From Lunularia cruciata (Eukaryota > Streptophyta > Marchantiopsida > Lunulariales > Lunulariaceae), in assembly GCA_948567375.1 (NCBI GenBank), contig OX419759.1:25645493-25709492 (forward strand): 64,000 nucleotides of DNA, written 5' to 3'. The notes beneath the pieces are model-generated. The model worked only from the letters and a program-made list of their open reading frames with translations, searched no databases and was not told the origin of the DNA. The position numbers and the translations under genes are program-made. Below, one piece after another: positions 20,566-32,640 of the stretch (position 1 is the stretch's first letter; every line of letters starts with the position of its first letter).

Positions 20566-21257
20566 TGTAACACCCATTTGTGCATGTGTGTGGTATTGTG
20601 ATATTTAGCTTGGTATTACAAGTACTTAAGAGATATTATTTATATAGAGATAAAGGATGGTTCTATATTAGTCATGGTTAGCTAAAGTTAGTCATAGCTA
20701 AAATAGAGTGGACCTTACTTTAGAGTAAGTAGAAAAGATGAGCACCACTATTTTGGATTTTAGTGTGTTGACTTGGTATTATTCCTAGGTGTTTGGCTTT
20801 GGGGAAAGAGTTGAGAACTCTTGGGCCCGCAAGCCTTTTTGTTTTGGATTCTTCTTTAGTCCAAGTATAGCCCATGTGAAGGAATCCTTGACTTAGTGGT
20901 TGGGTCAAGATAAGACCACATACTTAGGGAAATATGCCCATGTGAATGGATATTCCTTTCTACTTTTTGACTTTACTTGACTTTTAGTCTAGTAACTTGA
21001 GTTACTATGGTAATTAGTAACTTTGGTACGTAACTATTTCACAAGTATATAAACAAGGGGTGAGGAGGTACTCATCATCCTTTCATTTGCAACTATCTCT
21101 CTCTCATTGAGTTCTCTAGTGAGTAATGTCTTGAGTCTTGGAGTGTTAACCTTGGAGGAGTATGATGGAGTTCGGGTTCTTTGCCTTCTTAGTCCATAGT
21201 GCGTTACCATAATAGCCATCAGAGGTTCATCTTGAGTGAGAGACAGGCTGGCTCACA
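20566..21257 (+). repeat. A2 5' LTR
   Basis: 692 bp, TGTAACACCC to GCTCACA. It carries an ACCACATACTTAGG-type segment near 20915 that A1 and A3 lack but that is similar in A0 and the solo LTRs, so this LTR variant is the older form. GGAC precedes it (20562-20565); the other target copy is deleted. Confidence 0.9.
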
Positions 21258-21298
21258 TTTTTGGTTCCGTTGCCGGGACCTCTCTAGAAGGCAAGATA

Positions 21299-21469
21299 AT
21301 GTTCCGCGTTCAATTCTACATTAGGCAGAAGGAGGCTATGAGAGCTCACTTGGAGAGAACATTAGGAGAGGAGAGGGCTGAACTTATGTTAGAGAACCAA
21401 GATCCATTTGTATACCCTGTAGTTCATTATGATGTCTTTGAGGTGATTTTGTACATCTTGTACACATGA
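21299..21469 (+). CDS. A2 ORF-a (56 aa)
   Basis: Same length and frame as in A1, with almost the same sequence (H in place of D in the PVVHYD segment). Open although the rest of the copy is full of lesions. Function unknown. Confidence 0.5.
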   Translation: MFRVQFYIRQKEAMRAHLERTLGEERAELMLENQDPFVYPVVHYDVFEVILYILYT

Positions 21470-22116
21470 GAGGAATTGGAGAGATTGTGTGAGGTGGATT
21501 GCAGATTTTTGGGATTAAGGTGATTTTGGGCAAAATCTCAAGTTTGAGATCTGGACTTGAGATTTCTACACATGATATCTTGGGTTATCTTTCAGTTAGC
21601 ACACTTGAAATTATTGAGAGAGCTTCTATGCGCACTGGGCTAGAATTTTTGAAAGTTGATAGGGGAAAGTGCTCCCGCAACTGCATGCTCTTTGGATAAT
21701 TGTACAGAGTCTGCCATTTCTTCAATTTTCAGTAAATTGTCCTGAAAATTTCTAAGAACATTCAGTGCATTTTATCCTACCTGCTGCCATAAAAATTAGA
21801 GAGAGATTGTTCTTGCGCATGGAGTAATGAGTTTTTGAAGTGAGGGGGGTGGTTTTCAGACCAAATCTGTAATTTGTGTGCTGAGTAGAAAGGTGTGTAG
21901 GCCAAATGGCTCAATGAAAAGATCTGAAATTTTGCAGGGAGGAATATCCTAGAGTTGTGATCAAGTGTGGAAAATTTCAAAGGACTGTGACATATTGGTT
22001 GGGAGATTTGAGTGACATTGTGAGGAAGGGTCAATTCTACAGAGTGGAGATCTCATGCATGAGGAGTTTGAGATCAACAAAAAGAATGTTTGAGTGTTTA
22101 GATTCATCTTGGGAAC

Positions 22117-22756
22117 ATGGAGGGTCATCAAGAGTGGAAATTGAGATTATGCGAGGTTCCTCAAGGGTTTGAGGTGATTGTAGGGGTGGATTGAGGAAAA
22201 GAGAATTTACAATAGAATTTGAAGAGAGTGTTGAGAGGATCCAAAAACCTACACCACTTGGAGGAAAGAGTGAGTCTAAGTGCTTTCTATGTGGAGAGAA
22301 GGGACATAAGGCAAGTTCATGAACATTGACCTTTGATAGCAAGAGATTGAGGGAAAGGAGAGGCTTACTTGATTTGGGTTTGCATGTTGGACCTTCTTCA
22401 CCAAGATTGGGAGGGAGAAGATCTAAGACCAAGGAGTTGTGTGAGGTTTGTGGAGTTGAAGGACTTCCAAAAGGACATGAGTGTAGTGGAGTAAAATCAC
22501 TTTTAGAGACTTTGGTGAAGGATCTTGGAGAGAGTCTTAGAACAGCTACAAAAATACTACCACCTTCATCAGCTAGCTCTCAAGATTAGTGATGGAGATA
22601 ATCTTTCAACTTATGGATAAACTATCCATGAGGGTTCGATGAATATGCACTCTAGGATTTGATGTTGCTATAGAAATCTTGGAGCAACCTGAACCTTTTG
22701 TGTTCCCTAGAGTGGATTATTCTCAGATGGTGTTAGTCATGTATATACTCTATTAG
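22117..22756 (+). pseudogene. A2 ORF-b and ORF-c remnants
   Basis: ORF-b has a 1-bp deletion near 22190 and a TGA at 22320 just after the CCHC knuckle. ORF-c begins at 22592 but meets TGA after about 17 codons. Both are intact in A1. Confidence 0.75.
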
Positions 22757-22824
22757 TAATAGAGTGAGAGAAAAGAAAAAAGAAAAAAAAATTTGAGAGA
22801 AAAGAAAGATAGTGAGGGGTTAAG

Positions 22825-25800
22825 ATGGGGAAACTTCCGGTTTTCTTTGGCAAGGATGGAGAAGATGTGGAGGCCTTTGTGAGAGACTTCAAGAGAGCTT
22901 GCATAGGAAACAATGAGAGGAGGAAGAATGAGTGGGCCTCATTATTACCAAATTTCTTTGAGGATGCAGCACTTACATGGTATGAGTTAGAATACCAAAA
23001 GAGAGAGAGGAGAGATGGGGAAGAGGAGTCTTGGGAGACTTTAACTTCAGCACTCATTGAGAACTTTCTTCCTAATGAGAGTTATGAGAGATTGATGAGT
23101 GAGGTAACATTTCTCAAGCAAGGAGATGGAGAGAAAGTGAGAGTCTATGTGGAAAGAGTGGAAAAGTTGGAGTCCAAATTTCGCATAGTGTTGAGGAAGG
23201 GTGGGGATGATGTGGAGACTACAATGATTGGTATAGGGGCCATGCTCACCAAGAATTTTGTGTGAGGGTTGAGACCACAAATAAGAAGCAAGGTGAGATA
23301 TGAGAAACCTTCTTCCAAGGTTGAAGCTATCAAGATCGCAATTCGCATGGAGGAGAGTTTGGAAGGGGATGAGAGTGATTTGGTGGTGAAGGAGGTTGTG
23401 CATCCTCCTCAAGGCTACAAGTATGGTAGAATTTTTGATACTTTGGTGGCAAGGGTTGCACCACAAGTAGAGGTTGCTCTAGTTCTTGCACCTCCACCAA
23501 AAGATCCACTTCAAACCATCACAGAACAACTTGCAGATCTCAAGATCAATGTGGTGCAACTATGGGAGACGAGAGAGGTGGATCAGAATGTAGGGAGAAG
23601 GCCTATGAGTTATGGTAAGTATCCATATAGAGGAGGCCAACCAGCCAACAATTTCAATGATAGAAATTTGTTTTGGTTGTGGAGGAAGAAGCCATATCCA
23701 AAGGAATTGCCCAAATTCCACTTACCATGGAGGAAGGGGTTATAAGGGAGCCAATAGAGGGAAAGAGGGAGGTAGTGAAACCCAAGTGGCTCCTAATCCC
23801 AACAAAGGTAAGGGGATAGCATCCATAGATGTGGTTGAGAGCAAGTATGAGAAGGGAGAGTGCTCAAACTCCAAGGGTCTTAATTTGGAGCTTTTGGCAC
23901 AAGAGAAGAAGAGAGCTCATTTTGCAGAGGATGTTCACTCTTGTCAAGAATTTACTCCAAGCAAGGATACTCCTTTGTCTACTAGGAGCACTCGCACCTC
24001 AACACCATCAACAACAAAGACTCCAAGGAAGAAGTTGGGGATGGAGGACTTCTTGATTTCAAAGCGACAATGGAACTACAATGTGTTGGAGAATGTTGGT
24101 AGTCACAAAGCTAACATCACAGTGGGCCAATTGATTGCTTTGAACCCTACCTTGAGAAAGGAGCTTAGAGGTGGTTTGAGTTCTACAAGGAGCAAGAAGA
24201 AGAAGAAGGCAAAAATTCCAATATCAATGGGGGTGGTGGATGCCAAGCCAGCACCATGGGAGGCTTGTGAATATGCCTCCAAGATTGATGTGAGAGTGAA
24301 TGGTCACAACATCAAGGATGCATTGGTTGATGGAGGATCAATAGTGAATGCCATGTCTGAAAGGTTGATGAAGAAGTTGGGTATGATACCCTCAAGACCT
24401 TCAACATTTTATGGTGAGCATGGCAAACAAGCAACAAGTTCGACCAATAGTAGTGATGGATAAGGTGGTAGTTTCAGTTATGGGAGCTCAAAATCTCATG
24501 ACTTTCCAAGTCTTGAAGGATTCAAGCTATGACTTACTTCTTGGAAGGCCATGGTTGAGAGCAGCCCGCACAACTGATCGATGGCACAAAGGGTACTTGA
24601 GGATTGGGCCATCAAACCATAGAGTCACTGTTCCTGTGACTAACACCACCAACACTTCACATTTAGATACACCATCTTTTGATTATTGGGAATCAGATTC
24701 TGAAGAAGGAGCTTCAGGTGTGGACACAAGCATGGAGGAGGAGACTTCCACGGAGGAGGATGAATCTGAATCTGATTCAGATTTGTATCCCTTGTGTGCT
24801 ATGGATTTTTCACCTAAGCTAGAGGTTTTGAAGGACCCAGAAAAATCACCATTGACACTTGAGGAGGTAGAGAGAAGGTTAGCTACCCTCAAGTATGGCC
24901 CAAATGTTACTAAGGAGGAGAAGGTGAGATTTGAGGAGATTTTCCGCAAGTTCATCCATGTGGTTGCTTTTAGTTACAAGGATTTGAAGGAAGTCACCTT
25001 GGAGGAGCACAAGATAGAGGTGGAGTCACATGCAAGACCAATCCGCCAAAAGCAACGCATTAGCCCACCAATATCTTTGGTTGTGAAGGAGGAGATTGAT
25101 AAGCTCAAGGAGGCTGGATTTATCTTTGAGGTGGAGAATTCAGAATGGGTGTCTCTAATAGTCATTGTGAAGAAAAAGAATGGCAAGCTTTGGGTATGTG
25201 TGGATTACAAGAAGCTTAATGTTGTTACCAAGAAGGACTACTACCCATTGCCATTCATTGATGAGATCTTGGAGGAGGTTGGAGGTCATAAGAGGTACAA
25301 TTTTGGAGATGGTTATAGTGGATACAACCAAATCAAGATTGCACCAGAGCATCAACAACTCACCACATTAACCACACCTTGGGGAACTTACACTTTCAAG
25401 GTCATACCTTTTGGGCTTTGCAATGCTCCAGCCACATTCCAATGGTCCATGAACAAGGTATTTGAACCTTTCATAGGGAAATTTGTGAGAGACTTCATTG
25501 ATGACTTTTGTGTCTATGGGAGCAAGGAGGAGCACTTTGAGCACCTAATCAAAGTCTTGCAACGCTTGGATGAGGCAAATGCATCACTCAACCCAGAGAA
25601 GTGCATTTTTGGATGTGAAAAAGGTCTACTTTTGGGGCACATCATCTCCAAGGATGGAATAGCAGTTGATCCTGAGAAGGTGAGGAAAATCTCAGACCTT
25701 TCATTCCCTTCAAGCTTGACAAAGTTACACTAATTCTTGGGGATAGTTGGATACTATAGGAGATTCATCTTCTCATTTTCTAACAAGGGTTATGCATTGA

Positions 25801-27379
25801 CCATCTACATGAAACAGGGTGTAGATTACCTGGTGATTTTGGAGGACAAGGAGGCTCTCAAAGCTTTTGAGGAGCTCAAGCAATCCCTTGTTGTAGCTCC
25901 AATTCTTGCTAAACCTGATTGGAGTAAGCCTTTCATCCTCTACACTGATGCTTCTAATGTAGCTATAGGATGCACTCTTAGTCAATTAGACCAAGATGGG
26001 CATGATCATCCAATAGCTTATGCTAGTAGGCAGATGGTTTCAGCAGAGAAGACCTACTCTGTCACGGAGAGAGAAGGGTTGGCAGTGATCTTTGGTCTCA
26101 AGAAGTTTAGACACTACTTGATTGGAGGGAAAGCCACCATTGTCACGGATCACAAGGCTTTGAAGTACATCTTCAACAAGCCTCATGTTGAAGGGAGACT
26201 AGCAAGGTGGATGATACTCTTGTTTGAGTATGACTACACCATTGAGGATAGGCCAGGAAGAAACATGCAAATGCTGATTTGTTATCTAGAGCCTATGATC
26301 ATGATGGAGATGAGCCAGTGGATGATTCCTTCCCTAATGAGGAGCTCATGACAATCTCAATCACTCAAAAGGTTCCAATGGAGTACAAGGAGATTGTGGA
26401 TTTTGTGACAAGAGGTAACTATCCAGAAGGGATGCATGCTAGGGAGAGGAAGGCCCTTGTAGCAAGATCTAGACCTTACACAATGGTGGAGGATATTCTT
26501 TTTCACTAAGGAGTAGATGGTCTACTTTGAAGAGCAGTGGGTAAGGAAGAGTCTATCCTACTCATAAAGGAGTTTCATGAAGGTTTAGTATGTGGAGTAC
26601 ACTTTGCAGGAAAGGTGACTGCTTTCAAGATTCTAGATGCAGGTTACCATTGGAGAGGGATTTTCAAGGATTGTCTTGATTATTGCAAAACTTGTCATGT
26701 TTGTCAAGCTTTTGCTAGAAAATCTACACCCACTCCACCACTTAGATCAATTCCATTGCTAGGACCTTTTGAGAAGTGGGGAATTGATTTTGTGGGACCT
26801 CTCAATAGAACCCCAAGGAACAATCGGTACATTGTGGTAGTTACTAATTACCTTACCAAGTGGGTTGAGGCTAGACCATTGAGGGACAAGAATGAAGATG
26901 AAGTGGGTAGATTTCTTTATGAATGCATTATCACTAGGTTTGGATGCCCTTTGGAGTTGGTTTTTGATAGAGGAGGAGAGTTTACAGGAAGCATTACTAC
27001 AGCCATGCTACAACATTTCTCTATCACACATAGAGTAACTACATCCTATAAGCCAAATTCCAATGGCTTGGCAGAGAGAACCAATCAGACCTTGTGCATG
27101 ATGTTGGCCAAAGATGTAGAAATGGAGGGGGCAAAACATCATTGGGACAAGAGGATTCATGCAGTTTTGTGGGAGTATAGGACAACCATGAAGACTTCCA
27201 CCGGATATTCTCCATTTCAATTGGTGTATGGTATTGAGTCTACCTTACCTATTCACTTTGATCTTCCTACCTTCCAAAGCATTCATAGGAGATTGAAGAA
27301 AGAACAAGGAGGTGATGCAGAGAAGTCAAGGAAGGATCAACTCATGGAGTTGGAAGAGGCAAGTGCAGTTGCTATGGTT
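22825..27379 (+). pseudogene. gag-pol: A2 gag-pol, multiply disrupted and truncated
   Basis: Gag starts at the ATG at 22825 and stops at TGA 23263-23265. An extra T at the zinc knuckle (about 23666-23670) shifts the frame, as in A3. Later a frameshift near 24410 in protease, TAA near 25731, a 1-bp deletion near 26262 and TAA near 26507 break pol. RT FIDD, RNase H and integrase motifs are recognisable. The sequence ends inside the integrase C-terminal region. Confidence 0.9.
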
Positions 27380-27392
27380 GCAAGAGCAGTTG

Positions 27393-28388
27393 CCCAGATC
27401 TTATGGAGCGAGTGGAAGGCCTAGTAGAGTTAGACCCTTACCCTCCTTTTTGGGTCAGCAGCAACCAGTGAGTGGTGGTGTTGCTTGTTGGACTTGTGGT
27501 GGACCTCACCATCGGAGAGAGTGTACTCAAGGCAGTGGACTTGATACCTCAGGTGCATCACAGCTAGCACAGAGGCAATGTGAGCATTACCACAAATTTG
27601 GTCACACTAGTGACCGGTGTTTTGACCTACACCCGGAGTTACGGAGTGGTAGGGCTGCTATGGTTGGTAATAGAGGAGCTCCAATTCATGGACGACGAGG
27701 TGGTAGGGGTGGTGGTAGAGGATCTACACCTAGTAGGGGTGCAGTACCTGCCCTTACTTCTGACATAGCTATGGCTACTTGGATTGAGCAGTTGGAGCAG
27801 AGATTGGCTTGTATGGCTATTGCCCAGAGGAGATCAGATTTGGGTGGTGAGATTTCCACCTCATATGCTGGTGATAGAGATGCTTTGGACTTCATGTGCG
27901 AAGCAGCACAGGTGGATGCATCTGCAGCAGTGACTAGGAGTGCAGTACGCGCTCTAGAGCCTAGAGGAGCATCAGTGGAGTTGGACCCACAGGGAGGAGA
28001 GGTTGGGAGACAGGTCAGACTTCCCCAATCTTTCATGCTATCTGAGGCATTGCAGACGACATCCATGCCTCCTAGACGTGCCAGTGCAGGTGCGGTAGGT
28101 GGTGATGGAGTGCATGATGGACTACATGCTAGTCAGCTACCTACTACTACACAAATTGTGTCTAGCATGATGTTGGGGGTGGCTCAGCTGATTATACGGC
28201 ATCCTTTGTTTTCATCTAGTGATATGTTTACATTGGGAGTTGACCCAGACCGAGTATTCCGGTTGGTTGCCACGTTGTGTGAGAGTAGGGATGGTGCAGT
28301 TCCTACTACTAGAGCAGAGGTGGTTGGTAGTGGAGCTGACTTGGTTGAGGAGCATGGGATCCGTTCAGCGACCAGTGGTTTATGGTAG
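27393..28388 (+). pseudogene. gag: C2 gag, nucleocapsid part with two zinc knuckles
   Basis: After a stop near 27422 a frame opens at about 27470 and runs to TAG 28386. The first knuckle is CWTCGGPHHRREC (27485-27523). The second, CEHYHKFGHTSDRC (from 27579), has lost its second Cys; in C1 it is CEHCHRYGHSSDRC. A Gly/Arg-rich stretch (RRGGRGGGRG) follows, suggesting RNA binding, then a long linker to the protease. The 27312-27392 part of this open frame is A2 sequence fused by the deletion. Confidence 0.8.
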
Positions 28389-28950
28389 GCAGTAGCAGCT
28401 AGACTTGAGGAGTTGCCAGCTAGACCGGCCTTTTTGTGAGCGCGGTTTACACTTGGTGTTGTCCTATTGGATAACCTGAGGGGATTTTCCATTTAGTGGG
28501 ACCTTCAGGGAAGGTCTATACACCACAGAGAGTCTTGTTAGACTCTGGTGCGCAACCCCTTATGTTGGGGAAGGCTGCAATTGTTGGTCTGGAGTAACGG
28601 AAGACTGATGTGGAGAGGTGTCCATTTTAGATCCTGACATCTCTAGGTGGTGGTTCAACACAATAAATCACACATAGAGAGCTTGTTGTCCAAGTTTAGC
28701 CTGGTCATCCAACTGATAGCTTGATAGTGAGAGCTCAGGCTATTGCGACGATAGCTGAGTCATATGATGTGCTAGTTGGGGGAGTAGTGTTATACCCCAT
28801 GGGTTTTAGCATTGACTATTGGGAGGAGACAACCTCTTATAGACCTGGTTGGCAGTCTGGTGAGGGATGGGTATGTCGCCTACTAGTACACTTCAGTAGT
28901 GGCAGTCTTGGCTCACTACAGTCAGGGACCATAGCAACATCAATTTAGCT
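28389..28950 (+). pseudogene. C2 aspartic protease
   Basis: Active site LLDSGAQPLMLGK around 28532-28570 (D-S-G-A). A second conserved stretch, YDVLVGGVVLYPMGF, around 28755-28810 fits the C-terminal retropepsin region before RT or an added domain. Stops at 28386 and in 28590-28720 break the frame. C1 has lost the catalytic triad and part of the domain. Confidence 0.75.
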
Positions 28951-29472
28951 ATTAGTGGTGCAATTACTTGGCTTGGTGACTTGTTGGAGGGGAACGCCCA
29001 TGCAGAGGATACTCTAGTGAGGGATGAGACTGCTAGGCGAGTCTCTCTACATCATGTGGCACACTTGGCCTATCGGTATCCGGAGTTATTACCGATGTCA
29101 GCAGTCAAAGGTTACCAAAAGGCCCTACAAGAGACATTTCCTTACTAGGGGCGCATGACCTAGAGAGACATGGGCCTATTCACTTGGTGATTTCTGGATG
29201 GCCATGTCAAGGACATACACATGCTGGTAGAGGATTGGGTCTTTAGGATCCTTGTTCACGTGTGCTTTGGGAGATGTTACGGATACTACAACATCTCCAA
29301 GTTCATCAGTCTATTTCTCTAGCTTACCTTTTGGAGAATGTTCCTTTGATGGGTGATTCTCGCACTAGAGTGGTGATGAGTACACATTAGGTCCATTCTT
29401 GGATGGGACCTCTGAATTGTTAGATGCAGCCAGAGTGGGAGCACGGGCTCATTGTCTTCGTCTTTGGTGGAC
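28951..29472 (+). pseudogene. C2 C5-cytosine DNA methyltransferase, first half (motifs IV, VI, VIII)
   Basis: The frame through 29151-29345 reads DLERHGPIHLVISGWPCQGH: motif IV with the catalytic Cys codon at 29205-29207. Then GRGLGL, a TAG (29244-29246), and YLLENVPLMGDSR: motif VI with ENV at 29334-29342. After a probable 1-bp deletion near 29420 the next frame reads ARVGARAHCLRLWW, fitting motif VIII. The enzyme class transfers methyl from AdoMet to cytosine C5. Motif I is deleted here but present in C1 (4926-4967). The coding continues beyond A3 at 37275, and removing A3 plus one GGAC restores the codon. In this old copy it is nonfunctional. Confidence 0.85.
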
Positions 29473-30151
29473 TGTAACACCCATTTGTGCATGTGTGTGG
29501 TATTGTGATATTTAGCTTGGTATTACAAGTACTTAAGAGATATTATTTATATAGAGATAAAGGATGGTTCTATATTAGTCATGGTTAGCTAAAGTTAGTC
29601 ATAGCTAAGATAGATGGGACCTTACTTTAGAGGAAGTAGAAAAGATGAGCACCACTATTTTGGATTTTAGTGTGTTGACTTGGTATTATTCCTAGGTGTT
29701 TGGCTTTGGGGAAAGAGTTGAGAACTCTTGGGCCCGCAAGCCTTTTTGTTTTGGATTCTTCTTTAGTCCAAGGATAGCCCATGTGAAGGAATCCTTGCTT
29801 TAGTGGTTGGGTCAAGATAAGGGGAATATGCCCATGTGAATGGATATTCCTTTCTACTTTTTGACTTTACTTGACTTTTAGTCTAGTAACTTGAGTTACT
29901 ACGGTAATTAGTAACTTTGGTACGTAACTATTTCACAAGTATATAAACAAGGAGTGAGGAGGTACTCATCATCCTTTCATTTGCAACTATCTCTCTCTCA
30001 TTGAGTTCTCCAGTGAGCAATGTCTTGAGTCTTGGAGTGTTAGCCTTGGAGGAGTATGATGGAGTTGGGGTTCCTTGCCTTCTTAGTCCATGGTGCGCTA
30101 CCATAATAGCCATCAGAGGTTCATCCTGAGTGAGAGACAGGCCGGCTCACA
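29473..30151 (+). repeat. A3 5' LTR
   Basis: TGTAACACCC to GGCTCACA, 679 bp. TATA box TATATAAA at 29940-29947. The primer-binding site follows at 30156-30172. Confidence 0.95.
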
Positions 30152-30155
30152 TTTT

Positions 30156-30172
30156 TGGTTCCGTTGCCGGGA
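30156..30172 (+). promoter_or_regulatory. A3 primer-binding site
   Basis: TGGTTCCGTTGCCGGGA, identical to A1; best explained by tRNA-Glu priming. Confidence 0.7.
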
Positions 30173-30192
30173 CCTCTCTAGAAGGCAAGATA

Positions 30193-30363
30193 ATGTTCCG
30201 CGTCCAATTCTACATTAGGCAGAAGGAGGCTATGAGAGCTCACTTGGAGAGAACATTAGGAGAGGAGAGGGCTGAACTTATATTAGAGAACCAAGATCCA
30301 TTTGTATACCCTGTAGTTCATTATGATGTCTTTGAGGTGATTTTGTACATCTTGTACACATGA
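30193..30363 (+). CDS. A3 ORF-a (56 aa)
   Basis: Intact small ORF as in A1 (one H/D difference in VVHYD, one M/I difference). Same spacing to the primer site. Function unknown; paralogous to ORF-c downstream. Confidence 0.55.
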   Translation: MFRVQFYIRQKEAMRAHLERTLGEERAELILENQDPFVYPVVHYDVFEVILYILYT

Positions 30364-31011
30364 GAGGAATTGGAGAGATTGTGTGAGGTGGATTGCAGAT
30401 TTTGGGGATTAAGGTGATTTTGGGCAAAATCTCAAGTTTGAGATCTGGACTTGAGATTTCTACACAAGATAGCTTGGGTTATCTTTCAGTTAGCACACTT
30501 GAAATTATTGAGAGAGCTTCTATGCGCACTGGGCTAGAATTTTTGAAAGTTGATAGGGTAAAGTGCTCCCGCAACTGCATGCTCTCTGGAAAATTGTACA
30601 GAGTCTGCCATTTCTTCAATGTTCAGTGAATTGTCCTGAAAATTTTTAAGAAAATTCAGTGCATTGTATCCTACCTGTGGCCACAAAAATTAGAGAGAGA
30701 TCGTTTTTGCGCAGTGCGTTATGAGTTTTTGAAGTGAGAGGGGTGGTTTTCAGACCAAATCTGAAATATGGGTGCTGAATAGAAAGGTGTCTAGGCCAAA
30801 TGGCTCGATGAAAAGATCTAAAATTTTGCAGGGAGGGACGCCCTAGAGTTGTGATCAAGTGTGGAAAATTTCAGAGGACAGTGACATATTGGTTGGGAGA
30901 TTTGAGTGACATTGTGAGGAAGGGTCAATTCTGTAGAGTGGAGATCTCATGCATGAGAAGTTTGAGATCAACAAAAAGCATGTTTGAGTGTTTAGATTCA
31001 TCTTTGGGAAC

Positions 31012-31485
31012 ATGGAGGGTCATCAAGAGTGGAAATTGAGATTATGCAAGGTTCCCCAAGGGTTTGAGGTGATTGTAGGGGTGGATTTGAGGAAAAGAGA
31101 GTTTACAATAGAATTTGAAGAGAGTGTTGAGAGGATCCAAAAACCTACACCACTTGGAGGAAAGAGTGAGTCTAAGTGCTTTCTATGTGGAGAGAAGGGA
31201 CATAAAGCAAGTTCATGTCCATTAACCTTTTAGAGCAAGAGATTGAGGGAAAGGAGAGGCTTACTTGATTTGGGTTTGCATGTTGGACCTTCTTCACCAA
31301 GATTGGGAGGGAGAAGATCTAAGACCAAGGAGTTGTGTGAGGTTTGTGGAGTTGAAGGACTTCCAAAAGGACATGAGTGTAGTGGAGTAAAAGCACTTTT
31401 GGAAACTTTGGTGAAGGATCTTGGAGAGAGTCTTAGTACAGCTACAGAAATACTACCACCTTCATCAGCTAGTTCTCAAGATTAG
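31012..31485 (+). pseudogene. A3 ORF-b zinc-knuckle protein with one stop
   Basis: Same frame as A1 ORF-b. TAG at 31231-31233 replaces GAG directly after the CCHC knuckle, so only the knuckle-containing N-terminal 73 residues could be made. The remainder, with the CEVCG cluster, is still open to 31485. Confidence 0.75.
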
Positions 31486-31487
31486 TG

Positions 31488-31652
31488 ATGGAGATAATCT
31501 TTCAACTTATGGATAAACTATCCATGAGAGTTAGATTAATATGCACTCTAGGATTTGATGTTGCTATAGAAATCTTGGAGCAACCTGAACCTTTTGTGTT
31601 CCCTAGAGTGGATTATTCTCAGATGGTGTTAGTCATGTATATACTCTATTAG
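31488..31652 (+). CDS. A3 ORF-c (54 aa)
   Basis: Identical in length and sequence, as far as I can see, to A1 ORF-c; it starts 2 bp after the ORF-b stop. Paralogue of ORF-a. Confidence 0.55.
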   Translation: MEIIFQLMDKLSMRVRLICTLGFDVAIEILEQPEPFVFPRVDYSQMVLVMYILY

Positions 31653-31719
31653 TAATAGAGTGAGAGAAAAGAAAAGAGAAAAAAAAATTAAGAGAAAAGA
31701 AAGATAGTGAGGGGTTAAG

Positions 31720-32640
31720 ATGGGGAAACTTCCGGTTTTCTTTGGCAAGGATGGAGAAGATGTGGAGGCCTTTGTGAGAGACTTCAAGAGAGCTTGCATA
31801 GGAAACAATGAGAGGAGGAAGAATGAGTGGGCCTCATTATTACCAGATTTCTTTGAGGATGCAGCACTTACATGGTATGAGTCAGAATACCAAAAGAGAG
31901 AGAGGAGAGAGGGGGAAGAGGAGTCTTGGGAGACTTTGACTTCAGCACTCATTGAGAACTTTCTTCCTGATGAGAGTTATGAGAGATTGATGAGTGAGGT
32001 TACATTTCTCAAGCAAGGAGATGGAGAGAAAGTGAGGGTCTATGTGGAAAGAGTGGAAAAGTTGGAGTCCAGATTTTGCATAGTGTTGAGGAAGGGTGGG
32101 GATGATGTGGAGACTACAATGATTGGCATAGGGGCAATGCTCACCAAGAATTTTGTGGGAGGATTGAGACCACAAATTAGAAGCAAGGTGAGATATGAGA
32201 AACCTTCTTCCAAGGTTGAAGCTATCAAGATCGCAATTCGTATGGAAGAGAGTTTGGAAGGGGATGAGAGTGATTTGGTGGTGAAGGAGGTTGTGCATCC
32301 TCCTCAAGGCTACAAGTATGGTGGAACTTCTGATACTTTGGTGACAAGGGTTGCACCACAAGTAGTAGTTGCTCCAGTTCTTGCACCTCCACCAAAAGAT
32401 CCACTCCAAACCATCACAGAACAACTTGCAGATCTCAAGATCAATGTGGTGCAACTATGGGAGAAGAGAGAGGTGGATCAGAATGTAGGGAGAGGACCTA
32501 GGAGTTATGGAAACTATCCATATAGAGGAGGCCAACCAGCCAACAATTTCAATGATAGAAATTTGTTTTGGTTGTGGAGGAAGAGGCCATATCCAAAGGA
32601 ATTGCCCAAATTCCACTTACCATGGAGGAAGGGGTTATGA
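31720..32640 (+). CDS. gag: A3 gag, ending at a frame change in the zinc knuckle
   Basis: The ATG at 31720 opens a Gag frame: capsid-like domain (GKDGEDVEAFVRDFKRA near the start, conserved Trp/Tyr helices), then a proline-rich linker. An extra T in AGAAATTTGT (32558-32567) moves the knuckle CFGCGG and all of pol to the +1 frame, so this frame reads on without a knuckle to 32640. A2 has the same extra T and A1 lacks it. Either A2 and A3 share a defect, or a +1 recoding event is used. Confidence 0.8.
   Translation: MGKLPVFFGKDGEDVEAFVRDFKRACIGNNERRKNEWASLLPDFFEDAALTWYESEYQKRERREGEEESWETLTSALIENFLPDESYERLMSEVTFLKQGDGEKVRVYVERVEKLESRFCIVLRKGGDDVETTMIGIGAMLTKNFVGGLRPQIRSKVRYEKPSSKVEAIKIAIRMEESLEGDESDLVVKEVVHPPQGYKYGGTSDTLVTRVAPQVVVAPVLAPPPKDPLQTITEQLADLKINVVQLWEKREVDQNVGRGPRSYGNYPYRGGQPANNFNDRNLFWLWRKRPYPKELPKFHLPWRKGL

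Larger units (their letters stand above)
20566..27392 (+). mobile_element. A2: family-A element lacking its 3' end
   Basis: 5' LTR 20566-21257, leader, ORF-a, broken ORF-b and ORF-c, broken gag-pol, ending inside the integrase C-terminal region at 27379 (A1 equivalent 17051). Thirteen bases (GCAAGAGCAGTTG, 27380-27392), a near-repeat of sequence just upstream, bridge to C2. The rest of pol, the 3' LTR and about 370 bp of C2 gag are gone, so one deletion covered the A2 3' end and the flank. Confidence 0.9.

Noticed and set aside
32558-32567. Programmed -1 frameshift heptamer A-AAT-TTG at the A3 gag knuckle
   Set aside because: Pol is in the +1 frame relative to gag, so a -1 shift would not reach it.
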